Made by a program: the position numbers and the translations under genes. 61,828 nucleotides of DNA from JAFNGF01 sp964567045. Its GTDB lineage: Bacteria > Planctomycetota > Phycisphaerae > Sedimentisphaerales > Anaerobacaceae. The stretch's first letter is position 1. Each line of letters opens with the position of its first letter. Below the pieces are notes generated by a model. That model was not told the DNA's origin. It was given only the letters and a program-made list of their open reading frames with translations, and searched no databases. The DNA is taken from assembly GCA_964567045.1 (NCBI GenBank), contig CAZMLE010000017.1:1-61828 (forward strand), written 5' to 3'. Positions 16,883 through 24,688 of the stretch are shown piece after piece.

Positions 16883-19027
16883 CTAACGTCCGCGAACCGC
16901 AATGTGGCTGCGCAGCTCAGCGGTGGTGAATGAAATTTTTGCCGCCCCTATCATTACGGCAATCTCCTGGTCCGTGAGCTCCAAAGTGCCTTGCTCTACG
17001 GAGATGGTGCCGGCATCAGTCGCTGTTAGCACGTGCAGGAAGTAATCAGTGGTCTGGCTCTGCATGGGCGATATTTCAATACGGCATTCTGGGGCAGGTC
17101 CCGTGTCTCGCTCAGGAAGATACGTTTTGCCGCCGTAACTGTACAGATCCGGGCCCATGACCAGCCTTATTTGGGGGTCGCTCGGCAGCAAGGTCTGGAC
17201 GAACAATCGCCCCTTACCGTTGGTAATTACCAAATTGTGCCCGGTCTTGGTGGGGGCTTTCATGGCCTGGAGCAGCCAGGTTTTCTTGAAGTTCGACTTC
17301 TTAGAAATCACGCGATCGAAGATCACAAATGTGCCGGGCCTCAGAAAGACAATCTGCCGGGTGAAGCAGGCGAGCTTCTCCGGCGAGTAGGCTCGTGTGC
17401 AATCACCAGCCACGTACATATAGGCCCCGCGGTCCTCGAAGGCTAAAATATCTGCGATATTGTAAAGTTCGCTTCTTTTGTTCCATTCAGCCACGTCCGA
17501 GACAGCACCATTATGATGCGGCCAGAGATGCGATTGGCCGCCATCGTTGCCCGAGACCGGTCCAGCACGCATCGCGGGCCAAACCTCGCACGGGTCGTGG
17601 ACCAGTATCGTGTTATGCGCAATAGTCCGCAGGTGATAATTGACATCGTGACTTGAACCGAACGAGTCGTAGTGGCCGCCGTCGCCGGTAAGCTCCTCGT
17701 ATTTGTAAATCAGAAAATGTCCCACATCCAGATGCTGGTGCGCGGTGAAGCGGTCTCCGCACTTAAAGAAGAAGTGCGTGGCATCTTCATCCCACGAGCT
17801 GCGAGCGTAAATATAGCCGGGCCCGGGGCTGATGTGCGAGAGCCTGAAGTTTTTTGGATCGCCTTTTTCGACGGTAGTATCTCGCCAGAGAAAATCCTTG
17901 TATGCGTAGACGCCGACGCTGGATCGCGGTGTAGTTTCGTTGAAGGCGTGTACGACCTGATGGTTCGGGTCTTGGCGGAAGTAATTGACCAGGATGCGTC
18001 TGGCAGAGAGGGCTTTATCACGGTCTCCGCCGAAGACCCGGCCTCCGCTGTCACCTGTTGGGATAGGCCGACGCGAATTGTATATTCCGATGCCAGGGTA
18101 TGCTTCGAACATGCCGGCAATTGCACGGCTGGCAAAAAACTTCGGCGCCATCGCGTAATAGTCGACGCCTTGGCAGCGGCGAGCAACCTCACAGAAGAAA
18201 AGCCATTCATACAGCCAGTAGTTTATGTAGTACCCTTCTGCCCAGCCGCCGCCGTCGCCGGCCATATCCAGAGCCGGCGCGGCGCGAGTACGCCACTCGT
18301 GTTCCAGAGCCTCAAGAATCGTTGGAGCACGCGGATTTTCATAATAGGTCGCGTAGCAAGCCAATCCGATGCCCCAGTTTTTATAGCCATACCAGCCGTT
18401 ATGAAAGACATGGGTTTCAGAATCGATATTGGCGTCCACAGTCTTATTCATATACTCGTGGAACTTGGCGCGTTCTTCATTGCTCCAGTATTCGTGGCAA
18501 AAATCGTACACGATGGCGCAGAGGGCAAGGTCGTGCGCGAAGGGGACGTGACCCTTTCGGATGGGACCATTCACATACTTCATAGCCATTTGAACCGCCT
18601 GTTTGCCAAGCTGTTCGTCCTGCTCTATCGCGCAGACTAACGCCGTCGAGATAATTTTCGAGTGATCATCCGCATCGAGGTCGCGTGCAACCTGGACCAC
18701 GCGTTTGTAAGTCTCGCTACGCTCTTTTGCCAATTTCTGCAAGTCTTGGCGCGAGCCCAGAAGCCGGGGATGTTGTTGCGGGACGGCGTGTCCCTTCGAC
18801 AAGCTCAGTCCGCTTGGGGACGCCTGACGGCGGGCAGGCTTTGTGCTCTGGGCGATGGATGCAGGTGCGCTCGCCCCCCAAAGCAGCACGGCACAAACAC
18901 AGATGATACAGCTTGCCCGCCAGACGTATGGCGGGCTTGTCTTGATCGAACCCGTCACTGTATCAGCGATAGACCCGCCTGCCGGACGGGCAGGAATCAT
19001 CATCTTCTGCGGATGTCTCAAACTCAT
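16883..19027 (-). CDS. Heparinase II/III-family polysaccharide lyase-like protein, exported
   Basis: A 714-residue protein. An alpha/alpha-toroid region (HPRLLGSRQDLQKLAKER onwards) precedes a heparinase II/III beta domain with FTAHQHLDVGHFLIYK (about 430) and RTIAHNTILVHDP. In the family such enzymes cleave uronic-acid-containing polysaccharides by beta-elimination. The N-terminus is unusual. Before and after the hydrophobic signal segment (CIICVCAVLLWGASAPASIA) lie three repeat-derived peptides: PARPAGG, SPPYVWRAS (bases 18915-18936) and ASPSGLSLSKG (18792-18819). The start is therefore uncertain; 19027 is an ATG. The nitrilase-family gene ends just upstream, so the two are likely co-transcribed. 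Exact substrate unknown. Confidence 0.88.
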   Translation of the reverse strand: MSLRHPQKMMIPARPAGGSIADTVTGSIKTSPPYVWRASCIICVCAVLLWGASAPASIAQSTKPARRQASPSGLSLSKGHAVPQQHPRLLGSRQDLQKLAKERSETYKRVVQVARDLDADDHSKIISTALVCAIEQDEQLGKQAVQMAMKYVNGPIRKGHVPFAHDLALCAIVYDFCHEYWSNEERAKFHEYMNKTVDANIDSETHVFHNGWYGYKNWGIGLACYATYYENPRAPTILEALEHEWRTRAAPALDMAGDGGGWAEGYYINYWLYEWLFFCEVARRCQGVDYYAMAPKFFASRAIAGMFEAYPGIGIYNSRRPIPTGDSGGRVFGGDRDKALSARRILVNYFRQDPNHQVVHAFNETTPRSSVGVYAYKDFLWRDTTVEKGDPKNFRLSHISPGPGYIYARSSWDEDATHFFFKCGDRFTAHQHLDVGHFLIYKYEELTGDGGHYDSFGSSHDVNYHLRTIAHNTILVHDPCEVWPAMRAGPVSGNDGGQSHLWPHHNGAVSDVAEWNKRSELYNIADILAFEDRGAYMYVAGDCTRAYSPEKLACFTRQIVFLRPGTFVIFDRVISKKSNFKKTWLLQAMKAPTKTGHNLVITNGKGRLFVQTLLPSDPQIRLVMGPDLYSYGGKTYLPERDTGPAPECRIEISPMQSQTTDYFLHVLTATDAGTISVEQGTLELTDQEIAVMIGAAKISFTTAELRSHIAVRGR
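18915..18936. repeat. 22-bp palindrome GCCCGCCAG...CTGGCGGGC-like, copy 1
   Basis: GCCCGCCAGACGTATGGCGG plus GC, identical over 22 bp to 21204-21225. Here it is translated as part of the heparinase-family signal region; the other copy is in the untranslated leader of the long ankyrin gene. Confidence 0.75.
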
Positions 19028-19037
19028 GGTCTACCTT

Positions 19038-20000
19038 TCATTTTTGCTTTCTAAACCTGACGCTACGAATATCCTCTTCCAGGCCGGTACGAACCGTCAG
19101 GGGTTTATACAACTCTGGTCGACGTGTCTTAATCCATCTGACGCCCGTGCAATTTTCGCGCAGCGACGCATCCAGATCGGCGATAACCATGTCGTCATCT
19201 GCCTTGCACGTCTCAGTTATGACTCGGCCATAAGGGTCCAGAATCATCGCGTTACCGGTTCTGACTTCGTCGTCATCGATGCCAACGCCGTTGCTGAAGA
19301 TTAAGAACAACCCATTGTCGTGAGCGCGGGCGGGCAGCCAGGTCATAAGCCACTCTCGGCCCTTTGGTCCTCTAAATTCAGCCTCTATGGCGGCAGGGTT
19401 TTCTTTTCGATTGTCCCACAGCGCTCTTTCAATCGGTCCCATGCAGGCAGGACTGGGCGTTTTGCAGCCGCCGGTTTGATGCGGCGCAAGCAGAATCTCC
19501 GCTCCTTTCAACGCCGTGATACGAACATTCTCACCAATGTTGTTATCATAACAGGTTAGCACGCCCACGCAGCAGTCCAGAGGTGTGTCAAACACCGTAA
19601 AGTCGGACCCACACGACAGATGTTCGCTAACAAAGCAGTGTATCTTACGGTGCCGTTGAAATCCTCCGTCCGGCATCGCGATGACGTATGTGTTGAACAT
19701 TATCTTATCGGCGGTGATTTCCACCAGTCCTGCTGCGACCGTCATATTATATTGCCTGGCCAAACTCATAAGAGCTTGTGACGAAGGTCCATCAGGAGCT
19801 GGCTCGGCCAGAGCTTTCAACTCGCCACGCGAGAGCTTTCGGAGAAACCAATAGCCGGTGATGCAGCATTCCGGAAACGCGATCAATTCAACGTCTTGTC
19901 TGGCAGCTTGCCCTACAAAATGACTGATTTTGGCTAAGTTAGCCTTCTTGTCGCCGGCCACATGCTCGAATTGAACAGAAGCAACACGGATATCTCTCAT
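19038..20000 (-). CDS. Nitrilase-superfamily carbon-nitrogen hydrolase
   Basis: About 320 residues of a cytoplasmic amidase-type enzyme. The Glu-Lys-Cys triad is visible as E44 (AFPECC), K119 (RHRKIHC) and C150 (VLTCYDNN), counting from the ATG at 20000. A GTG at 20018 would add MKWWLT and is possible. The family hydrolyses nitriles, amides or carbamoyl groups. It is transcribed with the heparinase-family gene, whose start is 11 bases away, and may deamidate a sugar-derived product. That link is inference from position only. Confidence 0.88.
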   Translation of the reverse strand: MRDIRVASVQFEHVAGDKKANLAKISHFVGQAARQDVELIAFPECCITGYWFLRKLSRGELKALAEPAPDGPSSQALMSLARQYNMTVAAGLVEITADKIMFNTYVIAMPDGGFQRHRKIHCFVSEHLSCGSDFTVFDTPLDCCVGVLTCYDNNIGENVRITALKGAEILLAPHQTGGCKTPSPACMGPIERALWDNRKENPAAIEAEFRGPKGREWLMTWLPARAHDNGLFLIFSNGVGIDDDEVRTGNAMILDPYGRVITETCKADDDMVIADLDASLRENCTGVRWIKTRRPELYKPLTVRTGLEEDIRSVRFRKQK

Positions 20001-20045
20001 AGTCAGCCACCACTTCACAGAGTAAGAATTATTCTGCTTCCTTCT

Positions 20046-20771
20046 CTATTTAATATCCTTGATTTTTTCGCTCTCCGGTCCATCCTCTTTGGCTCCATGC
20101 GCACGTAGTAGTTCAACGACTTCGTAATGCCCTGCCTCTACAGCCAGTGACAAGGGTTTTTTGCCGAGCTTATCCTGTTCCTGGACATCAGCGCCTTTGG
20201 CGATAAGGGACTCGGCCACGTCCTTGTGCCCCTGCATTGCCGCCCAGTGCAGGGGCGTTCGACCGTATTTGTCCTTTGCGTGGGCATCGGCGCCCTTAGA
20301 AAGCAGGAGTTCGGCCATATCTTTGTGCCCGTAGCAAGCCGCGGAATGAAGAGCCGTCTTGCCGGTTTTGTCTTCTGCGCCAATATCGGCGCCTTCGCCA
20401 AGAAGGAGTTCGACAAGGTCTGTGCAGCCCGCACGGGCGGCGAAGTGCAGAGGGCTGTTGCCGTAATTATCCTTGGCGTTTACATCGGCGCCGCTGCGAA
20501 GAAGTAGTTCAGCCACATCCTTGTGGCCTCTGGCCGCTGCCCCGCGGCCAGCGCAGCGAGCTGCCCAATGCAAGGGCGTTTGGCCATCCTGGTTTTTTGC
20601 GTTAACATCGCCGCCTTGGGCAAGCTGTAATTGAACTTGCCGTATGTCGCCGTCAGCCGCAGCCTCGTGCAGCGATTTAGCCGGTCTTTTCGCGCAGCCC
20701 ACCCCGGCGGGCAAGCCCACACAAATGCACGTTAATATCAAAACCAGCAAGTACAGTTTGCTTCGGGCCAT
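20046..20771 (-). CDS. Ankyrin-repeat lipoprotein
   Basis: About 241 residues. The N-terminus MARSKLYLLVLILTCICV followed by LPAGVGC looks like a lipoprotein signal with Cys as the lipidated residue. About five ankyrin repeats follow (TPLHWAA, SPLHFAARAG, TALHSAACYG, TPLHWAAMQG, KPLSLAVEAG). The ATG at 20771 is chosen; an upstream start at 20822 would only add residues encoded by the 50-bp repeat at 20793-20842. The first ankyrin helix is interrupted by CAGRGAAARG, encoded by a 28-bp repeat (20536-20563) also found in the HEAT-repeat gene. Likely a periplasmic protein-protein scaffold; partner unknown. Confidence 0.85.
   Translation of the reverse strand: MARSKLYLLVLILTCICVGLPAGVGCAKRPAKSLHEAAADGDIRQVQLQLAQGGDVNAKNQDGQTPLHWAARCAGRGAAARGHKDVAELLLRSGADVNAKDNYGNSPLHFAARAGCTDLVELLLGEGADIGAEDKTGKTALHSAACYGHKDMAELLLSKGADAHAKDKYGRTPLHWAAMQGHKDVAESLIAKGADVQEQDKLGKKPLSLAVEAGHYEVVELLRAHGAKEDGPESEKIKDIK
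20536..20563. repeat. 28-bp GC repeat inside the ankyrin lipoprotein gene (copy 1)
   Basis: Begins GCTGCCCCGCGGCCAGCGCA and ends GCGAGCTG; identical to 31274-31301 inside the HEAT-repeat gene. Both copies keep the reading frame but are read in different frames, giving CAGRGAAARG here and QLAALAAGQL there. Confidence 0.8.
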
Positions 20772-20792
20772 TTTTGTTCGGCTCCCAAGAAT

Positions 20793-20842
20793 GTGGCAGG
20801 GGCTTGCAGCCCCTGAAAACACGGCCGGGACGGCCGTGCCAC
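20793..20842. repeat. 50-bp double-hairpin repeat (GTGGCA...GTGCCAC), copy 2
   Basis: Same architecture as 12544-12593: GTGGCAGGG and a matching GTGCCAC end, with a GGGGCTTGCAGCCCC hairpin and a GGCCGGGACGGCC hairpin inside. It lies just upstream of the ankyrin lipoprotein start. Confidence 0.75.
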
Positions 20843-21122
20843 GGTCCTGATTTGCAGTTAGGTACTATCCCAGCAATTAAAGCCGCCGCCTGTGATACGT
20901 CAAGGGATTCCCGCTGGATATCAGGAAATCAGGAAACCAGGGTGCAGTATATCAAAAGCACAACGCTGCATAGACGCCGAGCCGTTCAGCGGCCTTTGTA
21001 CCGCACCAATTATGCCCGTGCCGGGGCTGCCAAGCAGTCCGCAGGACGTTTTCCGGCGGAGCAATGCCGGTCTTATCGCTGCCGGACAATTGGTGCGGCA
21101 GGGTAGGTCCTAAAAAAATTGC

Positions 21123-21150
21123 TTGTATTTTAGGTTATTCTTGCTATAAT
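21123..21150 (+). promoter_or_regulatory. Extended -10 promoter for the long ankyrin gene
   Basis: A perfect -10 TATAAT (21145-21150) is preceded by an extended TGC (21142-21144). A weak -35 TTGTAT (21123-21128) lies at 16-base spacing. It would give a leader of about 185 bases before the start at 21341, containing the 22-bp palindrome. Confidence 0.5.
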
Positions 21151-21340
21151 AATTTAGTTAGGTCTGTTCGAGGAAACTTCACCGAGCCCCGCCCATTCGG
21201 CTCGCCCGCCAGACGTATGGCGGGCAAGGCTCAGGGCAGGTCTTGTGCCGGGCTGAGTCCCCCCTGTGAGGGACCCGGCTCGGTGGGAACCCAAAGCAGG
21301 GGCTGGGTAATAAGATAATCTGAAATGGAGGAGGTTGGCC

Positions 21341-23131
21341 ATGAGAAATATCAAGTATTTTATTGTCGCGCTGACAATTCTGTCGGCGTGCGCGATTTGC
21401 CAAGCAGGCGCCGTAGGTGGGCCTGCCCCCGCGCCTCCCGACGCGAGTCGGGCCGGTGGACAAGACGCGGCCGCCGGCACGCAGCAGGTCTCCGAAAGCC
21501 ACAAGGATGTAGTTGGGCTGCTGCTTGCTGAGGGAGCGGATGTGGGTGCTAAGAATAGGTACGGCAGGACCCCTTTGCACGTAGCGGCTATGGAGGGCAG
21601 CAGGAATATCGTGGAGGTGCTCATCACCAAAGGAGCGCAGGTGGATGCGAACGATAACGATGGCTGGACCGCGCTGCATTACGCCGCTGCTGGCGGCCAT
21701 CGCGACGTAGTCGAGCTTTTGCTTGACAAAGGCTCTAAGGTTGGTGCGGTCAACAAGGACGGCAGCAGCCCCCTGCATATCTCGGCAATGAAAGGCCAGA
21801 CCGCTGTTGCAGACGCACTTGTAGGTAGAGGAGCGAACATAAACGCCAAGGATAACCAGGGCTGGACGGCCCTACATTGTGCAGCGTCGCAGGGCCGGCA
21901 GGAGACGGCCGGTCTTTTGTTGGCTAAAGGAGCCGAGCTTGGCGAGAAAAACAGCGAAGGCAGGACTGCACTGCATTTGGCGGCCATTGGCAACCACAAA
22001 GATGTAGCTGGTTCTTTGCTTGCCAAGGGAGCACGCGTAGACGCGAACGATAACAAGGGCTGGACTGCCCTGCATTGCGCAGCTTTTGCGGGCAATTCCG
22101 ACGTTGTCGAACTTCTGCTTGGCCGCGGAGCCGACTTCAATATACAAGATAGCGACGGCGAAACGCCCATGCACAAAGCCGCTGCCAGAGGCCAAGAACA
22201 AGTTGCACGTCTATTAATTGGCAAGGGCGCCCAGGTCGATGCCAGAGGCAAACACGGGCAGACACCCTTGTATGTGGCCTCACTCTACGGCTACAAGGAC
22301 GTCGCAGCCGTGTTGATCGCCGGAGGGGCCAACGTGAACGCCAAAGAGGATGGCGGCGAAACGGCCCTGCACAAAGCGGCAGGCATGGGACACGCAGATG
22401 TGGTAGATTTACTTGTCGCTAAGGGAGCCGACGTAAACGTCCCGGATGTCAGCGGACAAACTGCCCTGCATATAGCTGCGCTGGCCGGCCAGACGGCGGT
22501 CGTAGATTTGCTGATTAATAAGGGCGCCAACGTCAACGCCAAAGACAACAATGGCCAGAGCGCTTTGCACAGGGCAACGCTCGCAAGCCGAGGCCAGGTC
22601 GTTGAGCTGTTAATTGCCAAAGCGGCGGAAGTGAACGCCAAAGACAGTTCCGGCCAGACCGCTCTTCACATCGCCTGCTTCAATGGCCACAAGGATTTGG
22701 CTGAGCAATTGATTTCCAGGGGGGCAACGGTGGGCGAGAAAAATGGCTACGGCCAGACGGCCCTACATCTGGCGGCCCTGAAAGGGCGTAAGGATGTTGC
22801 GGACCTGCTGATTGCCAGAGGGGCGGCGGTAGATGTGAGAGACAACGCAGGCTGGACAGTTCTACACTGCGCGGCTCTCGGAGGTCACCAGGATTTAGTC
22901 GCACTTTTAATTGATAAAGGCTCCGATGTGAACGCCGCCGAAAGTAGCGGTGAAACCCCGTTACACTGGGCGGCTGGTATGGGCCACAAAGACGTGGTCA
23001 GCTTACTGATTGCCAAAGGCGCCAACGTCAACGCCAAGAATATTAATGCCGAGACGCCCCTTCACTGGGCCGGCGAAAAGGGTCCCGCTGAAATGACCAA
23101 GTTAGCGAATGTTCACGGGATAACCAATTGA
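21341..23131 (+). CDS. Exported protein of 16 ankyrin repeats
   Basis: A 596-residue protein with a signal peptide (YFIVALTILSACAICQA). Sixteen ankyrin cores (TPLHVAA, TALHYAA, TALHCAA, TPLHWAA and so on) make up almost the whole mature chain, a solenoid for protein binding. The start at 21341 follows GGAGGAGG; a TTG two codons earlier is unlikely. The repeat units are very regular in DNA as well as protein, which suggests internal duplication. The N-terminus has the repeat peptide GGPAPAPPDASRAGG, related to one in the unknown protein at 13640. It is divergent from the ankyrin lipoprotein, and the two share VNAKD-type linkers. Target unknown. Confidence 0.9.
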   Translation: MRNIKYFIVALTILSACAICQAGAVGGPAPAPPDASRAGGQDAAAGTQQVSESHKDVVGLLLAEGADVGAKNRYGRTPLHVAAMEGSRNIVEVLITKGAQVDANDNDGWTALHYAAAGGHRDVVELLLDKGSKVGAVNKDGSSPLHISAMKGQTAVADALVGRGANINAKDNQGWTALHCAASQGRQETAGLLLAKGAELGEKNSEGRTALHLAAIGNHKDVAGSLLAKGARVDANDNKGWTALHCAAFAGNSDVVELLLGRGADFNIQDSDGETPMHKAAARGQEQVARLLIGKGAQVDARGKHGQTPLYVASLYGYKDVAAVLIAGGANVNAKEDGGETALHKAAGMGHADVVDLLVAKGADVNVPDVSGQTALHIAALAGQTAVVDLLINKGANVNAKDNNGQSALHRATLASRGQVVELLIAKAAEVNAKDSSGQTALHIACFNGHKDLAEQLISRGATVGEKNGYGQTALHLAALKGRKDVADLLIARGAAVDVRDNAGWTVLHCAALGGHQDLVALLIDKGSDVNAAESSGETPLHWAAGMGHKDVVSLLIAKGANVNAKNINAETPLHWAGEKGPAEMTKLANVHGITN

Positions 23132-23232
23132 CAGAATGTAGAATTCGGAATGAAGAATTGAGAATTGGGCTTTCTCCATTCTTAATTCTCAATTCTAAAT
23201 TCCATACAGCCTGATGACGGAATTCGGCAAGG

Positions 23233-24564
23233 GTGCCGGAACGGATTTGTACGGAGTCGTTGGTAATAGTGAAACGGGCATATCCAAGCCGATTGGCTCG
23301 GCTATGTTGGTCGGTGGTCTTTGCTGTCACCATAGCTAACTTGTCATGGGCCGAGGACTGGCCTGGTTTTCGAGGGCCAACGCGACAGGGTATATCCCAG
23401 GAGAAGGGTGTCCCAACCCAGTGGAGCCGCTCAGCTAACATCCTCTGGAAGACGCCGGTGCCGGGCAACGGCTGGTCGTCACCCATCGTGTCTGCCGATC
23501 GTGTGTTTGTGACCACAGCGGCCCAGGAAGGTGTCTCTTTTCGGCTGGTGTGCCTTGACCGGCGGACGGGAAATATCCTCTGGGATAAGCAGGTGCTCCA
23601 GCAGGAGCCCGGACACAAATCGCCCCAGAATTCTCATGCCTCATCCACGCCGGTAACCGATGGGCAGCGCGTCTATGTGCTGGCATTTGACGGCAGCTTT
23701 GCGGCGGTTTCGATGGATGGCAGCGTAATCTGGACCAACCGCGATTTTAACTATTACAGTGAACACGGGCTGGCAGTTTCGCTGATTCTGTACCAGGACC
23801 TGCTAATAGCCCCATTTGACGGCAGTAGCTCCGGTCCGGATAAAGTTGTCGGCTGGCAAAAACCGTGGGACCAGGCCGTCATAATTGCCCTGGATAAAAA
23901 CACGGGCCAGGTCTGCTGGAAGGCTCGGCGCGGCAGCTCGCGTATCGCTCACGTCACGCCACGGATTCTCAGCCAAGACGGCCAGGACCAGCTCGTTAGC
24001 TCCGCAGGCGATGTTGTCCAGGGATTCGACCTTAAAAGCGGCCAAAGGTTATGGACAGTCGCCAGCACTGGCGAAGGCGTTGTGCCTTCAATCGTCATCG
24101 GCGACGGGCTAATCTTCACCACATCCGGGTTTGGCCGGCCTACAATTCGTGCCATCCGCATCCCCGCGAAAGCGGGGACCGGCAAAGGCGATGTCACGCA
24201 CAGCCACATTGCGTGGGAATCTACCGATGATGTTCCGATGGTCCCCTCGATGCTTTACGTTAAGCCCTATCTTTTCTTGATTACCGAGGGCGGCGTCGCC
24301 AAGTGCCTCGACGCGGCGACAGGCGAGGTCTTGTGGAGAAATCGCCTGGCGGGAAGGTACTCCGCCTCGGCGGTCTTGGCCGACGGCAAAATCTACTTTC
24401 TGTCCGAACAAGGCAGGACCACGGTTGTCGAAGCGGGACATGAGTTTAAGATTGTCGCCCAGAATGAGCTTCAAGAGAAATGCTGCGCGAGTCCTGCCAT
24501 TTCGCAGAAGCACATATTTATCCGGTCAGAGGACGCCCTCTACTGCATCGGCCCAGGCCAATAA
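23233..24564 (+). CDS. Exported PQQ-like beta-propeller protein
   Basis: A 443-residue protein. After a signal-type segment (LCWSVVFAVTIANLSWAEDWP) come propeller blades with W-docking motifs: NILWKTPVPG, GNILWDKQVL, GSVIWTN, GQVCWKARRG, GQRLWTV, GEVLWRNRL. In the family such proteins either bind PQQ in dehydrogenases or act as BamB-like scaffolds; no cytochrome domain is present. The start is uncertain: GTG at 23233 or GTG at 23269, the latter giving VKRAYPSRLARLCW. A repeat peptide IPAKAGTG, from the palindrome at 24162-24185, interrupts one blade linker. Confidence 0.85.
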   Translation: MPERICTESLVIVKRAYPSRLARLCWSVVFAVTIANLSWAEDWPGFRGPTRQGISQEKGVPTQWSRSANILWKTPVPGNGWSSPIVSADRVFVTTAAQEGVSFRLVCLDRRTGNILWDKQVLQQEPGHKSPQNSHASSTPVTDGQRVYVLAFDGSFAAVSMDGSVIWTNRDFNYYSEHGLAVSLILYQDLLIAPFDGSSSGPDKVVGWQKPWDQAVIIALDKNTGQVCWKARRGSSRIAHVTPRILSQDGQDQLVSSAGDVVQGFDLKSGQRLWTVASTGEGVVPSIVIGDGLIFTTSGFGRPTIRAIRIPAKAGTGKGDVTHSHIAWESTDDVPMVPSMLYVKPYLFLITEGGVAKCLDAATGEVLWRNRLAGRYSASAVLADGKIYFLSEQGRTTVVEAGHEFKIVAQNELQEKCCASPAISQKHIFIRSEDALYCIGPGQ

Positions 24565-24570
24565 AGAGCT

Positions 24571-24645
24571 ACCACAGATTCCACAGATTAACACGGATTA
24601 AAAAGTGAAAAACAAATCAGTGAAATCTGTGTAATCCGTGGTTAA
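24571..24645. repeat. CCACAGATT / AATCTGTG inverted repeat
   Basis: CCACAGATTCCACAGATTAA on the left is mirrored by AATCTGTGTAATCCGTGG on the right across about 70 bases. It lies between the propeller gene and the UroD-family gene. A relative (CCACAGAGGCCACAGAGTTC) is inside the end of the gene finishing at 61437. Confidence 0.65.
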
Positions 24646-24688
24646 GATTGCAGGATGGTATAGACCCCGTCCTGAGCAAGGTCGAAGG

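Larger units (their letters stand above)
20772..21340. other. Divergent intergenic region between the two ankyrin genes
   Basis: It holds the 50-bp double hairpin (20793-20842), ATCAGGAAATCAGG units (about 20927-20941), and a long-range inverted repeat. In the last, CCGCACCAATT at 21003-21013 pairs with AATTGGTGCGG at 21086-21096. It also holds a promoter for the rightward ankyrin gene (21123-21150) and the 22-bp palindrome at 21204-21225 in its leader. No gene is visible. Confidence 0.55.

Noticed and set aside
17672..18640. 322-codon plus-strand frame within the heparinase-family gene
   Set aside because: Antisense to conserved heparinase motifs; composition typical of a shadow frame.
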